DNA of 64,000 bases from Pararge aegeria (taxonomy: Eukaryota; Arthropoda; Insecta; Lepidoptera; Nymphalidae). Under the pieces are notes generated by a model. That model worked only from the letters and a program-made list of their open reading frames with translations, had not been told where the DNA came from and did not search any database. This document shows, piece after piece, positions 10,854 through 21,897 of this stretch (its first letter is position 1; each line of letters starts with the position of its first letter). The position numbers and the translations under genes are program-made. The stretch lies in NCBI RefSeq assembly GCF_905163445.1, contig NC_053195.1:7678501-7742500 (forward strand). The letters are read 5' to 3'.

Positions 10854-12776
10854 TCACCGCACCCTGATTACTTACTATATTAAATATAAGGATGTAACAA
10901 GGAATGCGGATTTATTCGTAATAGAAAGCACCGAGCCCATGTGAGTATGTACCAACTTGCAAATATTTGCCAGGTTACGTCATCCCAATATAAGGTACGT
11001 ACGTGCTTTTACCGCTAACAAACAAACATTAATATGGGAAGCTCGCCTCTTCCAATGTGCCAGCCAACGCTGCCCCCTCAAAGATGGCCATTGTCTTTCC
11101 AAAACGTGACTTCAAATGTTAATTGGGCGATTAAAAGCCGAATGCGGGTCATTTCGGCCATTACCAGTGGAGCTCTTTTGAATATGTATAATAAAATTAT
11201 TAGATAAACTGAGCCCTCAATTTGTGTTAGGTTTCTAATGAGGTTATGTGCTTTCTTGTCACAAATGGCGTTTGCGTTTTGAATGCGCAAGCGCAGAGCC
11301 GGATGCGCGAAATGGTATTTGTTGTATGGCTAACTGTTCGTGTCGGATGCAGAATATTATATTAATGTTTTAGCTGGTGGGAGCTTAGAGTATCCTAGTT
11401 ATGATAACTTTGCATTACTAAGCGGCAGTTGAATGTTATTATGGCGTGCGTGATTTAATTTTTATGTTAACTTTCCCGCCACCTTGGCCTCGTCAAAGTT
11501 CTGTATACTGTAAAAACATTATTTCAAACCATACATTTTCGTTTACGATGTTTATTTTAAGATTAAAAATTTATGGATAAATAGAATAGCCGCAAACTTA
11601 ATCGAAGATACCGCTATGCCTAAAATTGCCCAAAATATATTGCAGTAGCCCCAATTTAAACTATTCCGAAAAATTCGTGCTCTGCAGTGATATAACGGAG
11701 AAAACCTTATCAAAGTTAGTCCAGGAAATGCAGAAAAATCTGCAAATGGGAAAACAAATGCACATATCTACACGATTGAAACTCCTAGTGGTCGTTTGGT
11801 TGCGATTAAGTATAGATAATATAAGTGTCCAGTTCAATGACAGATTATTTTATGGTTGACATTTTAATATTATGTGCTTAGAATAAAGGACACAGAGCAA
11901 GGTTCTTCAGAAAGTAATAAAATAACAGTAAATTGACTGAGAAAGCGTTATACCGTTAAGAATGTCATTGATTGGACAGTCGCCAAACAGTATGAGATTA
12001 AAAGTAGGTAAATACATTGTTACCGAAATCCTCTACATAAAATCAGTAGTTCGTAAAACCCTCGTTTAAATAAAGTTCCATATAAAGAAGGGGTTCTCAT
12101 TGGACTATAATGTTTTATTAGTAATTCGAATGTAATTCATTATTGGAATCCATCAAATTCGAACTTGGATTTTTTCTGTTTTGATATAAATATTTAGAGC
12201 ATGACCATATTACAGGCGAGAGATAGCGTTAAGTTTTTGTATAAGCTACATACACACGTACGTGCGCTATACTTTGGTCAGAACACGTTGCCAAAGTTCT
12301 GATTGATTTCGGTATTTCTAGAGTTTGTTGTTTCCAGATTTTACATTGAAGTAGGGTACTGTGACGCAATGGAACACGACTTTAAAGAAGTTCTATTAAG
12401 ATTTTAACATTCGGGTACACTCAGAGTTTCTTCATATCTTTGTATTAAAAACTCATGTAATATACTGCTGCGCCAGAAAAGTCTTGTGCGCATAGCTTGT
12501 TATGTGATAGTGACTTATTTAACCTTACAACCAGCTAACCTGTAACTATATGTGTTTAACAAATAACCTGTAAATTGCGGGCCGTTTATTAGAAACTAGA
12601 ATACTCCGTAGAAGCTCAATCCTTTCCATTTCGCAAGAATTTTAATTATTATACTCTACGACGACTGTATAAGTCCATCATTTTTATTAATAATTTTTTT
12701 TTAAATTATAACCATCAACTCATTAACTTTTTGCCTACCTGGAATCCGAAATTCATATTATAATAATTATTCGATA
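10854..12776. other. Unique stretch with GC-balanced block
   Basis: No gene or repeat recognised. The segment 11041-11320 differs from its surroundings: GC-balanced, with 'TTAATTGG', 'CGATTAAAA' and CpG-containing 'GCGCAAGCGCAG'. It is a candidate conserved non-coding element only. The 77-codon frame at 11626-11859 has no recognised domain. Confidence 0.4.
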
Positions 12777-13001
12777 AGCGGTGATAGCTTAGCGGTTTTG
12801 GATTTTCAGAGCTATGAACATTTTTAATAAATACAATTAAAGATCACTTGTTTTAACATCTTCACGTCTGTAAGTTCTCAATAATGCTCTAATAGTACGT
12901 GTGAAGTCTACCAATCCGCAATGCCAGCGTGGTGCACTGCGGCCTAAGCCCTACTTATTCCGGGAGGAGCCCCGTGTCCCGTGGGTCGTCAATGGGTTGA
13001 T
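12777..13001 (+). repeat. SINE C, diverged, with internal deletion
   Basis: Head 'AGCGGTGATAGC' at 12777. The body 'GTGTGAAGTCTACCAATCCGC', interrupted here by a note of one change from sister copies, leads to 'GGGAGGAGCCCCGTG' and 'AATGGGTTGAT'. The B-box region is lost. Confidence 0.75.
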
Positions 13002-13207
13002 CAAAAAAATAACACCAGGAAAGTATTTTTTCTCGCAAGAATTAGCCAAGCCAACGATTTCACTCGAGGCTGGTTTTCTCTGGTCTCGCCGTCAAAAAGA
13101 TGACCATCAACAGAATGAGATCGCAATTCGCAGACGATCGCAAACCTGTCAAATACAAAAAATAATATCACTTAATTATATACAAGGTGGAAAATATTAA
13201 AATGCAA

Positions 13208-13262
13208 GGTATTCGCGCCCTGATCTAAGAAGAGCCTAGAACAAACTTAGCCGGGTAATTTT
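13208..13262 (-). repeat. LINE 3'-region fragment, minus copy
   Basis: Inverted match to 14083-14138: 'AATTACCCGGCTAAGTTTGT', then 'GGCTCTTCTTAGA.CAGGGCGCG'. The two copies lie about 820 bp apart in opposite orientation. Confidence 0.65.
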
Positions 13263-14082
13263 TTTGTTATGACCATCCCACAGCTAATTAATATTTAGCT
13301 ATGAACAATCAATACACAAGCTTTTTTATCATTTAAGTAATCCTTAATATTTTTGTAATTTTTTTCTATTAGCTTACTTTTTAAACAAATTGTGATCTTA
13401 TCGTGACACATCTCAAAGAAATAAAACAAAAATTCAGTGGCTAATTAGTATCAGTAAACGTAATTTACTGTCGCATAATTGAATAATAAATAATAGAAGT
13501 GCATAATATACAAGCAAATCATGAGTCAACTAACTCGCAAATGTATGACTCACAACGTTTAATGTTATTCTGAAAACGAGTTACTAGCTGATCATGTACT
13601 CGTATAGCTTGCTAAGTGTGAGCTAGGCTTAGAATTTAAGCTCACTAGGCGCACGTTGTGGAAACATCCTGTTTTGTTATTAGATATCTGTTTTTATAAA
13701 AAGCGCAAATAGCGCTTAGAATCGAATTCTAGTAGGACATGGAACCTATATATCTCTTAGGCATTTTTTTTTTTATCGTAAGCTCACTAGATTTATATAG
13801 CAGAATTATCATGTTTTGCTATTTTATATCTTTATAATGTAATCTTCGATCAATCTACAAAATTTTCATTCAAGGACCATTGTATATTATTTTATAACCA
13901 ATTACCAAATGGAATCTTTGAGATGTCTCTCAATAAGTTCAAAGTTTATATAAAACGTTAGCTTACAGAAAAATCTTATTATAATATTGAGGATTACTTA
14001 AATGATAAAAAAGCTTGGGTGAGAATTGCTGTAGCTTCATAGCTCAATATAAATTTACTGTGAGATGGGGATAACAAAAAAA
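13263..14082. other. Stretch between inverted LINE fragments
   Basis: AT-rich DNA without recognised features. In an RNA crossing the area it would form the loop between the inverted copies at 13208 and 14083. Confidence 0.35.
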
Positions 14083-14273
14083 AATTACCCGGCTAAGTTT
14101 GTTGTGGGCTCTTCTTAGACCAGGGCGCGTTTGGAACCCTCGTAGCTTTAGGTTTAAGTTAGCGAACGAAGTTATCACCATCCCCTTACGATTATGTAAA
14201 CATAATGAACGCTTCATAAGTGTCTGTGATAGGCCTACATGAATAAAGAAATTTTGAATTTGAATTTGAATTT
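14083..14273 (+). repeat. LINE 3' end with GAATTT tail
   Basis: Begins 'AATTACCCGGCTAAGTTTG', passes through 'CGTAGCTTTAGGTTTAAGTT' and ends with 'GGCCTACATGAATAAAG' plus (GAATTT)3 at about 14250-14272. The final part resembles the end of the GAATTTT-tail family at 24031-24180, although the rest differs. That suggests related LINEs, or a SINE sharing a LINE 3' end. CR1-like is my best guess for the class. Confidence 0.6.
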
Positions 14274-14929
14274 ACATACTGGACTCCCATACCAAGCATT
14301 CTATAAAAAGGTCCCAAGATATCGTTGAGGTTTGAGACTTAACTCCTGCAGATCTTCGCGTTACAGGGAGGTTCAGGAGGGGGCAACCTCCTGAACTCTC
14401 TGATGGTTGTATATAGTGATTAAAAATAACGACTATATAATTTATATCATCTACAGTAAGGATTCCGTCACTTTTTAGCTTTTCCGGAACGAGCACGTTG
14501 ACTTTTTAACTAGAAAAATAATGAAAATAAAGTAAAACTCCAAATTCCTTAGTTAAAATTGTTCTGGTATTCCATTGGTCGAAGAATACAATACCATACC
14601 AAGTATTTAGAATCAAATCCAAACTATCTGTAATTAAATGAAATTTAACATTTTAAACGAATCTTAATTTCACCGATTACTATAATAAACTGATTTTACT
14701 CCTTTCTGAATCCCCAATAAATAGAGATTATTTTTATTAAATACAGAAATGACAAAAACATGTATTCAATAGAAAGGAAGAAAATTGCAAGCTTTTCAAA
14801 TTGTATGAAATCAGAATCGTATGTGATTTGATAGTATTTTTTAAATAAACCGCCGTGTTTAAAATAAGTAGGTATATAAGTTTAAAATAGACCCCTGACT
14901 TTCAATATTATGTAGATTATCATATTAGT
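14274..14929. other. Intergenic stretch, nothing recognised
   Basis: The 74-codon minus-strand frame at 14272-14496 is not recognisable. I see nothing else. Confidence 0.35.
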
Positions 14930-15197
14930 CAAGCCCTTTCATTAGTAACCCATGTTGAGGATGCTGTCATATCATGCTGTGTGAAAATGTAAACCGCCAT
15001 TTTGTAGCGGCGGCCATCTTAGACCGATTTTCATCAAACACAGCTAAAGACACTCCCGACTAATTCATGATTCAAACAAAAAAAAACAAAATCAAAATTG
15101 GTTCATCCGTTCGAGTGCTACGAAGCCACAGACAGATACATACACACACACGAAAAATTTATAACAGCCCGTAGTTTTTCCATCAGGGGTTAAAAAT
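14930..15197 (+). repeat. Dispersed repeat, unclassified
   Basis: Looks like a common insect dispersed repeat. It contains 'AACCGCCATTTTG', 'GGCGGCCATCTTAGACC', 'TTGGTTCATCCGTTCGAG', an (AC)n-like tract near 15145, and ends 'CAGGGGTTAAAAA'. No second copy is in the window, so this rests on general resemblance. Confidence 0.45.
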
Positions 15198-15660
15198 ACC
15201 AGTCTAGTAGTTGAACCTATTCTTTAACTATGACATGACCATCCACTTTACACACTGCTCCTGAAATAAGAGGTCATCTGATAAATTTACCTAACCAGAC
15301 ACTCACATTAACATCCCTCTCGGTTCATTACATATCTTTTCTTTTGAGAACTGTTGGTTTACTGCCAACACATTATTATTTATGCTGTATAAATTTACGC
15401 GTAAACTTTTGTGCTAACGATATACGCATATTTTATCGCTTATTTCTATTGTTATAATATTTCCACTATTCATATATATTATTGTAGCGATTTGCTTTGA
15501 CCTTGTGTGTCTTAGTTATTTCTAGCGGTTCCCCGTGACTTTTCTCACGTACAATTGTTCATACATAAACTTTCCCATATAAACTTGTATACCCTTGAAA
15601 ATTACTTGACAAAATGCCTAACGAGGTATTTCATTAAAAACTATGCAAATTTTTATAACA

Positions 15661-15775
15661 ACCCTGCCTATATACCTACGGGGCGTGCCACCAAGAGATT
15701 TAAAGTTCCAATACGATGCCGCTTAGACAACGATAAGGGGTAAGTATGGCTTTAATATAACTGCCATACCTCAAA
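15661..15775 (+). repeat. SINE B, left part of interrupted copy
   Basis: 'CGTGCCACCAAGAGATTTAA', 'CCAATACGATGCCGC' and 'GGCTTTAATATAACTGCC' match the SINE B body. The expected continuation ('AGCCCGC.ACCATCTTA') appears only at 16035, after an inserted SINE. Confidence 0.7.
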
Positions 15776-15778
15776 CAA

Positions 15779-16034
15779 TTGCCTCGTTAGTCTAGTGGCT
15801 AGCATTTGTCCTGGGTTACTCGAACCAAATTATATAAAGTATTGTGTATTTTCTATTAAAGAATTTTCGTTACCAGTTCTGAGTTAGGAAGTTGGCGGTG
15901 ACGGCCCTCGTGTCACTGAGAGCACGTAAAGCTGTCAGACCCAGTTATTCTCATTTGACTTTTGTTACTATCGTTAAAGCCTACCAATCGCAGAAGTCCG
16001 GCATTAATATGCTGCGAAAGATGGCTTCTAAGAC
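15779..16034 (+). repeat. SINE F inserted in SINE B
   Basis: Head 'TTAGTCTAGTGGCTAGCA' has the look of a tRNA A box; the B box is decayed. The body has 'GAGTTAGGAAGTTGGCGG', 'CCCTCGTGTCACTGAGAGC' and 'AGCACGTAAAGC', typical of a lepidopteran SINE. It sits exactly between the two halves of a SINE B copy. It is the only copy in the window. Confidence 0.6.
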
Positions 16035-16120
16035 GTAAGCCCGCAACCATCTTACACTGCATCGTCACTTGATACAAGATGAGCTCGCAATCAAGGTCTG
16101 ATTTGTGGGATAGCAAATAG
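16035..16120 (+). repeat. SINE B, right part of interrupted copy
   Basis: 'AGCCCGCAACCATCTTACAC', 'GCATCGTCACTTGATAC' and 'CTCGCAATCAAGG' continue SINE B after the SINE F insertion. Confidence 0.65.
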
Positions 16121-16543
16121 TAAAAAACGATTTTCAGCAAAAAACACTTATTTCAAAAAACCCAGGGAACGCTGAAATCAGATTCCTAATGATTAAATCA
16201 ATACCACCACCACCATAAGTGCGTACTTACATAATTTTTTTTTAAATAAATGAAGAATGAGTAACCCCACGAAATATTCTTTCCCAGTATAGTCCGTGAC
16301 AATGCAAACAAAATAATAAAAATCGCGACGGGAATTCACAATTAGACACTCACAGGGGAATTTCGCAAATGTGAAGAAAAACAATGAGTTACTTGTCGTA
16401 TAAATTGTCTTATATAAGCCACAGGTAAACAGCGACACACGATTTCTTAAGAAACTCCTAGAAGTGAGTATGAAAAACTCAGAAGGATACAACGTTTACT
16501 GGTCTCAACATTCACAAGTACTCGAAGAACTACGAAATCGTTC

Positions 16544-16578
16544 CAAATTATTGTAAATGCGTAAATTATTGTAAATAC
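16544..16578. repeat. 18 bp tandem duplication
   Basis: 'AAATTATTGTAAATGC' at about 16545 is followed directly by 'GTAAATTATTGTAAATAC' at 16561-16578. It is two units only. Confidence 0.75.
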
Positions 16579-16868
16579 GTTTGTTGATTTTGTATAATTT
16601 ACTTCTTCCACGCCACATCAAATCAGCCTTATTCATTGTCTAGAGTTGTGAGTTGAAGAACCACTTTAAATGAATTGATACAAAATTGGCGGATTCTATA
16701 ATTTTCAAAATTTTAAACTCATCTTAAGCGACTAGGAAGGAAGCTTTAATTTCGCAGAAGCTTTTGCAAAGAAAAATATTTGAACGTTTTAATTTCTCAG
16801 AAGTTTCATAATTTGAAAAAACATGAATTTTGGATGAGTCTACCACGTAGGGTGTGATCTCTACAATA

Positions 16869-16912
16869 ATAAAGTGCTAAGCATGTTTTGATAAACATGC
16901 TTAGCACTTTAT
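16869..16912. repeat. Perfect hairpin, 20 bp arms, 4 nt loop
   Basis: Arms 16869-16888 and 16893-16912 are perfectly complementary around the loop 'TGAT'. The stem contains 'GTGCTAAGCATG'. No repeat family is attached to it. Confidence 0.9.
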
Positions 16913-18027
16913 ATCACGAGATCTTGGGTTAGTTAACCAGGTCGAGCCACAGTATATGTTTTAGGTGATTAGTTGTCCTGCCAACAAAATTTTATCACCA
17001 TTTTGGAGTTACAAAATTGGCGTTATCTCAGGTTCCTGGAGAGAACGTAAAGAAGTCAGTCTCATTTATAACAAGTATTGGAGCAGCGTTTGCCTATCAT
17101 GTCTAAGAGAGGACGCCTGCGACTGCAGGTCTGCAGGCTTAGAGTTTGAAATAGACAGAGGATGATACTGAATTCAGAAATAGTCGGTTATGACTAATCC
17201 TAATCCCAGATATTTAAACATTTCTCGGAATTTTACATAAACCTGCAACGCAATATAATGAGTGTGTCAAGCCATCTGTCAATGGCGGTATGGGACGGCA
17301 TATCTTATAATTATACAGGGGCATACGTCGAATAGCAATCGGATATTGGTTCGATAGCGCGAATGAACTGAGAACAATGCGAATCGCATTTCGAATGCGC
17401 GAGAGCGTTTAACGCGTCGGATCAAGATTTCTCGGTCGCGATCTAGAAACAGGTGCTTGAACACTTCTTTTGATACGTGCTTGATTACTGGAAGGCAGTA
17501 TTGAGAATTCAACAGGATGTGCTTTAACATGTAATTAAAACAACTATGGTTAAATCTGTACATTAGTTAAATCATAATTTGAAAATAATTATTATTTCGT
17601 GTAAAACTTTTTTTTGTTTTGTGAAAAATGAATGAATTTTTGCACCATTTACAACTTACTTGCGCCTATCAAGAACATCCTTAATACTATTATATAGCCA
17701 CGTTAAAAGCACTTTCCAGCTTTGTCAATGACAGTAGAAAAACCATTTTTAAGGCAATTTAATGAAATCTATATAATTTTCTTACAGATACAATTCGTGT
17801 TATAATTCAAGTCATGGCCCCAACAGCCGCTAATACACGTGCTTTGCGGTATAGTTAAAGAAGCGTACGGTGCCAAATATGCGCTCTGTAACTATTTACA
17901 GCCTATATATGGCTTGTAAAGGCAGCACCGAACGGCAAAAAGAGTCAACGGTAACGTTTTATCTCACTTTAATTCTAAAACTAACCATATTTGGTAATCT
18001 AAATTGTTTTAGTTAGTTAGATGTGAT

Positions 18028-18074
18028 GCGCCAAAGGTTCTTACAAAAAATTTTGTTAATAAATTCTTTGGCGC
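18028..18074. repeat. Stem-loop, 9 bp stem
   Basis: 'GCGCCAAAG' at 18028-18036 pairs with 'CTTTGGCGC' at 18066-18074 across a 29 nt AT-rich loop. Confidence 0.6.
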
Positions 18075-18569
18075 TCCTACTTTTAATTTTGATACTAGGT
18101 ATAAAATGCACATATTTAATAATCGTCATGCATCCTTAGTGTAAGTTATCATATAAACTAACGTTACATCCCCGTTATATGTCATTATATTATATGTTAG
18201 ACCAAACATCAAGATTTTACAACTCCATACTAAAAAACATATTTCACAGATTCGCGTTATTTCAAACTTAACTTCGAAAGTTACAAAAGTGATTTTCATC
18301 ATAATAACTAAATCTATAATTAGTGGTATTATAAATTTGAAAACGTGTCTGTTTGTGTATACGTTTTTGATTCGCGGTTAAATCTCTGAACCTGGAGATG
18401 GGCCTGAGTTATTTTTAGTATGGAATAACAAAGGGAAAATTATAAAGCTTGCATGATGGCATGGGGATTGACAGTATTTAGATAAAGTTACCTAGAAATG
18501 ACACCTAGAAGCAGAAGGAAATTTATTTAAATGGATGCAAATGTGACTTGCGACTTCTATTTTTACAAT

Positions 18570-18605
18570 CAATTTAACAGCTATATTCAATTTAACAGCT
18601 ATATT
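18570..18605. repeat. 18 bp exact tandem duplication
   Basis: 'CAATTTAACAGCTATATT' occurs twice in tandem, at 18570-18587 and 18588-18605, just before a SINE C copy. Confidence 0.9.
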
Positions 18606-18606
18606 C

Positions 18607-18815
18607 GTTTCAAGCAATTAAATATCACTCGCTTTAACGATGAAGGAAAACATCGCAAGGAAATCTGCATGCCTGGAAGTTATTCCATATTGATCTCCAG
18701 GTCTACCCAACCGCACGTGGTTGAACTAGGGCCTAATAGGCTAGGCTTCTGATTCTGTGAAGCAACCCAAGCCCGTTATAAGGGCGGGTAATGGTTTGAA
18801 ACTTATGATTATGGA
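18607..18815 (+). repeat. SINE C, head-truncated
   Basis: Starts inside the body at 'CAAGCAATTAAATATCACTC' and continues with 'ACGATGAAGGAAAACATCGC' and 'TCTGCATGCCTGG'. It ends 'GGGTAATGGTTTGA' and a decayed tail. The tRNA-like part is absent. Confidence 0.75.
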
Positions 18816-18818
18816 ATA

Positions 18819-18990
18819 GAATAGAATAGAAAAACTTTATTGCAACACAACACAATAGGAAAAATACAAGGAAAACAGTAATTATTATAAATTTAGATTA
18901 TGTACTTTTTATAAATTTAGAATGCATATAAAAAAATTTGGAAACCGACAGGATTTGACACTAAGCTACGGCTCTCCGTCTGCCGATGCC
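18819..18990 (-). repeat. Non-LTR 3' end with AATAG tail
   Basis: The plus strand begins with (GAATA)n at 18824-18838, followed by 'GAAAAACTTTATTGCAACAC'. Read on the minus strand this gives 'GCAATAAAG' followed by a TATTC tail, as in a LINE 3' end. How far the element extends upstream is unclear. Confidence 0.45.
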
Positions 18991-20060
18991 GAAATTAGTA
19001 TATGCATTTATATCAGTCTCATAGCGACTGTAAAAACACGATTAAAATTATAAAATTATGATTATGTACTATGGTATTTTATGAGGGAGATCCGGGGCTA
19101 TATCCCTATTACGAGAATTTCTTAAGTAAAAGTTTGTTCCCTTCTAGATTGGTGGGATACTTTGGGCGCGGCTAGTTCCCTCTCTTACAGCATTATAAAA
19201 ATCATCAAGTCAAGCGGAAATGGGTATTATATCAGCTTCTCAACCGCTGTACGATTATATTCCACGTCCGTGTGCTTACATCTTAAATTATGTTGTAACT
19301 TAATTTTTCATATATACTGCAACATCAAAAATTGCAGTTAAGAACTGACTTGTAATTACATGTAATAAAAAAAATCACAACGCCAGAAATAACACTTGCT
19401 GAATCTGTAGACTCACTGAGATGAAGAGATATAAATAATTTAGCAATTTGGTAAAAACAAGCCATTTTTGGAAATTCGCTTGTTAATAACCGACCGGGAC
19501 CCGCGGCATCTCATACACGAGCGGTACTTTTATTCTGTCTAAGATACACATCTCAAACGTGAGTGTTGTTCCTAAGTACGCACCATATATCTATGAATGT
19601 CTTTATTACTGTTGCTTTAAGTCATTTGTAAGATTTTCTCATAATGATTGCCTCCAAAACGAGTGTGCCGTCAAAAGCTTTTGTCTAATCGCTTGTACGA
19701 CTCGTTCACGTTCGCTCTTCTCGTTATAACGACAATATCCTGCTTTTAATATACAAGTGAAATCCTCGACATCACTGACTGTAATATATAGCTTTGAGTC
19801 TTTTATTATCAACATAACGATTATTAGTTATTCCAAAATTAGTGTGTCATCGTTTTTTATCGTTTGATCACTTGTATCATGTACAATTCACTCTTCTCTA
19901 TGTGATTGAACATTTTACTGAGTTCGAGCATGTTGTAACCTTAATTTTGACATCTCTGTTTTTAAAATTTTCACATCCCAAATTGGTGTTATATTATTTT
20001 TAGAATGTTTAATAGATAAACTTTACGCACCAATTTTCACAACAAGAAATATAAAATAAG
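18991..20060. other. Intergenic stretch, nothing recognised
   Basis: No gene or shared repeat recognised. Confidence 0.35.
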
Positions 20061-20103
20061 GCAAGATGGCGATGTGTATATAGTCGTAGTAAATATATTA
20101 TTG
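20061..20103 (+). repeat. SINE A, 3' scrap
   Basis: 'AGATGGCGATGTGTATATAG' followed by 'TCGTAGTA' matches the final part of SINE A. Confidence 0.6.
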
Positions 20104-20117
20104 TTGTTATTATAAGT

Positions 20118-20327
20118 TGCAAGTCTGAGATGGTAACGTGCTTACCTTTTAGGGAGTATACTCCCTAAAAGGTAAGCACGTATACTCCCTAAGTCACATT
20201 TAACCCATACCCTTAATCGATTTCTACGCGACATCGTTTCGGAACGCTTAATCGCTTAGCAGCACGCACGTCATTGTCAGTAGGGAGGTGACCAGCCACG
20301 GCCGAAGCCTCCCACCGGACTAAGACT
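20118..20327 (-). repeat. SINE B with inserted palindrome
   Basis: 'GATTTCTACGCGACATCG', 'GAACGCTTAATCGCTTAGC' and 'CAGCCACGGCCGAAGCC' place this as a minus-strand SINE B. It differs from copies at 26043 and 46821 by an extra stretch that begins after 'TAGGGAGTAT' at 20150-20159. This extra DNA is an inverted copy of the sequence before it. Confidence 0.8.
20136..20181. repeat. 46 bp perfect palindrome, no loop
   Basis: Arms 20136-20158 and 20159-20181 are perfectly complementary with no spacer. A third, partial inverted copy 'ATACTCCCTAA' follows at 20182-20192. The palindrome lies in a SINE B, and sister copies lack the second arm. Confidence 0.93.
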
Positions 20328-21030
20328 GTTTAATAAGGCACAGCAAAGCATTCGCTATCAGTGCAATAATAAATAGCTTATTACCAGCTATTACAATAGT
20401 AAACAACAACAAGTTTAACAATAATTAAATGAACGCTTCTCTGTTGAAACTGTTTGTTTAATTAATGTTAGTGGTCATATAGCACACTAAAAAGTATTAT
20501 TTATTATCTTATCATATTGACACTGTAATAAAAATTAAACGCTGTGTAAAAGTTTCAAGTCAATCCATCGATTTATTTTCGAGTCGTGCATACGTTTGCA
20601 TACGGAAGTAGATTGTTTATATGCTTAGACTATTTCAAGGATGCTGTTCAAATTCAGTTTCAATGTTAGGTATGTAATTTAATATATGATGCAAAGATGT
20701 TAGAAATAAATCAGCTTTTAAGATTTACTATTTATGTAAAATAGGGAATCACTAAATGTATGTATATGAAAATGCAAACAACATACAGATATTTTGTATA
20801 TTTAAAAATTAGGTTTGGGTAAACTAGGTCCGTATAATCGCAAAATCTCGTAATTTTTATGCTGTTTTTTACTAGAATATCTCGTTTTAAACGGTTCAAC
20901 TCCTTATGTTAAAATGGTTCTGGTTTATTACTGAAAACATTTGCCTCATTCTTTATTAAATAAAATTTAAACGAATTTCCTAATACCATTCAAAACCATT
21001 GCATATTCTTTTACCTATTTATTTTTTAAG
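20328..21030. other. Intergenic stretch, nothing recognised
   Basis: AT-rich DNA with no recognised gene or repeat. Confidence 0.35.
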
Positions 21031-21240
21031 TGGAAAACTTCACCCATAAACAGAGCAATAGACAGGGCATGCAAGGAGAACATCCCGCAACATGCCGCCT
21101 TGTTTCCATCAATTTGGGACGTAGGTGTTAATCCTCATACGCCTGTAGTTATACCGGCAACCACGCCCTTCAGACCAGACCAAAGCATTGCAACAATGCT
21201 GCTTATCTACTAAAATGCTGTCACAAAAAGCACTACTACA
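21031..21240 (+). repeat. Repeat family E, copy 1
   Basis: Shares with 33836-34044 (inverted) and 57826-58015 the blocks 'CATGCAAGGAGAACATCCCG', 'CATCAATTTG.GACG' and 'GCAACAATGCTG'. Family E is probably a non-LTR 3' region or a derivative. Confidence 0.6.
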
Positions 21241-21255
21241 ATTTAATTTGACTGT

Positions 21256-21507
21256 GACGGCCTATTGGCGCAGTTTGCAGCAACCCTGCTTTCTGAGTTA
21301 GATTCCCACAACTGGAAAATGTTTGTGTGATGAGCATGAATGTTTTTCAGTCTCTGGCTGTTTATATGTATATTATAAGTATTTATGTATTATATTCATA
21401 AAAATATTCAACAGCTATCTTAGTACCCATAACACAAGCTACGCTTACTTTGGGGCTAGATCGCGATGTGTGTATTGTCGTAGTATATTTATTATTTATT
21501 TATTATT
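21256..21507 (+). repeat. SINE A, near full length
   Basis: Head 'GACGGCC.ATTGGCGCAG' at 21256 is followed by 'CCTGCTTTCTGAGTTAGATT'. The body has 'TAAAAATATTC' and 'ACCCATAACACAAGCTACGC', and it ends 'GTGTGTATTGTCGTAGTA' with an AT-rich tail. The B box is damaged: 'GGTTCGATTCC' of other copies is shortened to 'TAGATTCCC'. The 69-codon frame inside is a chance frame. Confidence 0.85.
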
Positions 21508-21897
21508 AATTTTAAAGATGTCAAATCTTTGAATTCGAGATCATATTACTTACCAAATAAATGAAAATGGTTATTTATTTAAACACGGATACCTATTTGT
21601 TTGGAAAGTAACAAATTTATGTAATCAAGCCCTTATAAAATAATTACAGTTTATTAACTTTGAGACATTTTATGCACATGAATAAAGTTGGTACATCCTA
21701 AAGATAAAACTTGTTAATAAAGTTCGAACATAAATTAGAGGTGAAAATGTCTTTAAATTGACAATGTGACAGTTTAATTGATCGTTTAGCAACCTTTAAC
21801 GCTCGTTGTCATTTTTTTTATAAAAGAAGTTAGTATTTAGATATTTGCGTTTTTTTAAACGGTCCAAGTTATTATTTTATTCCTTAATTAGTTATCT

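Larger units (their letters stand above)
16121..18569. other. Unique stretch with two hairpins and a CpG-rich block
   Basis: No gene recognised. The 99-codon minus frame at 16193-16492 and the 94-codon minus frame at 17279-17563 lack any known domain. The block 17276-17470 has many CpGs, such as 'GAATGCGCGAGAGCG' and 'CGCGTCGGATC', against an AT-rich background. It is a candidate conserved non-coding element. Confidence 0.4.

Noticed and set aside
16193..16492. 99-codon minus-strand reading frame
   Set aside because: Rich in Phe, Val and Leu from AT-rich DNA; no start context, domain or homologous copy that I can see.
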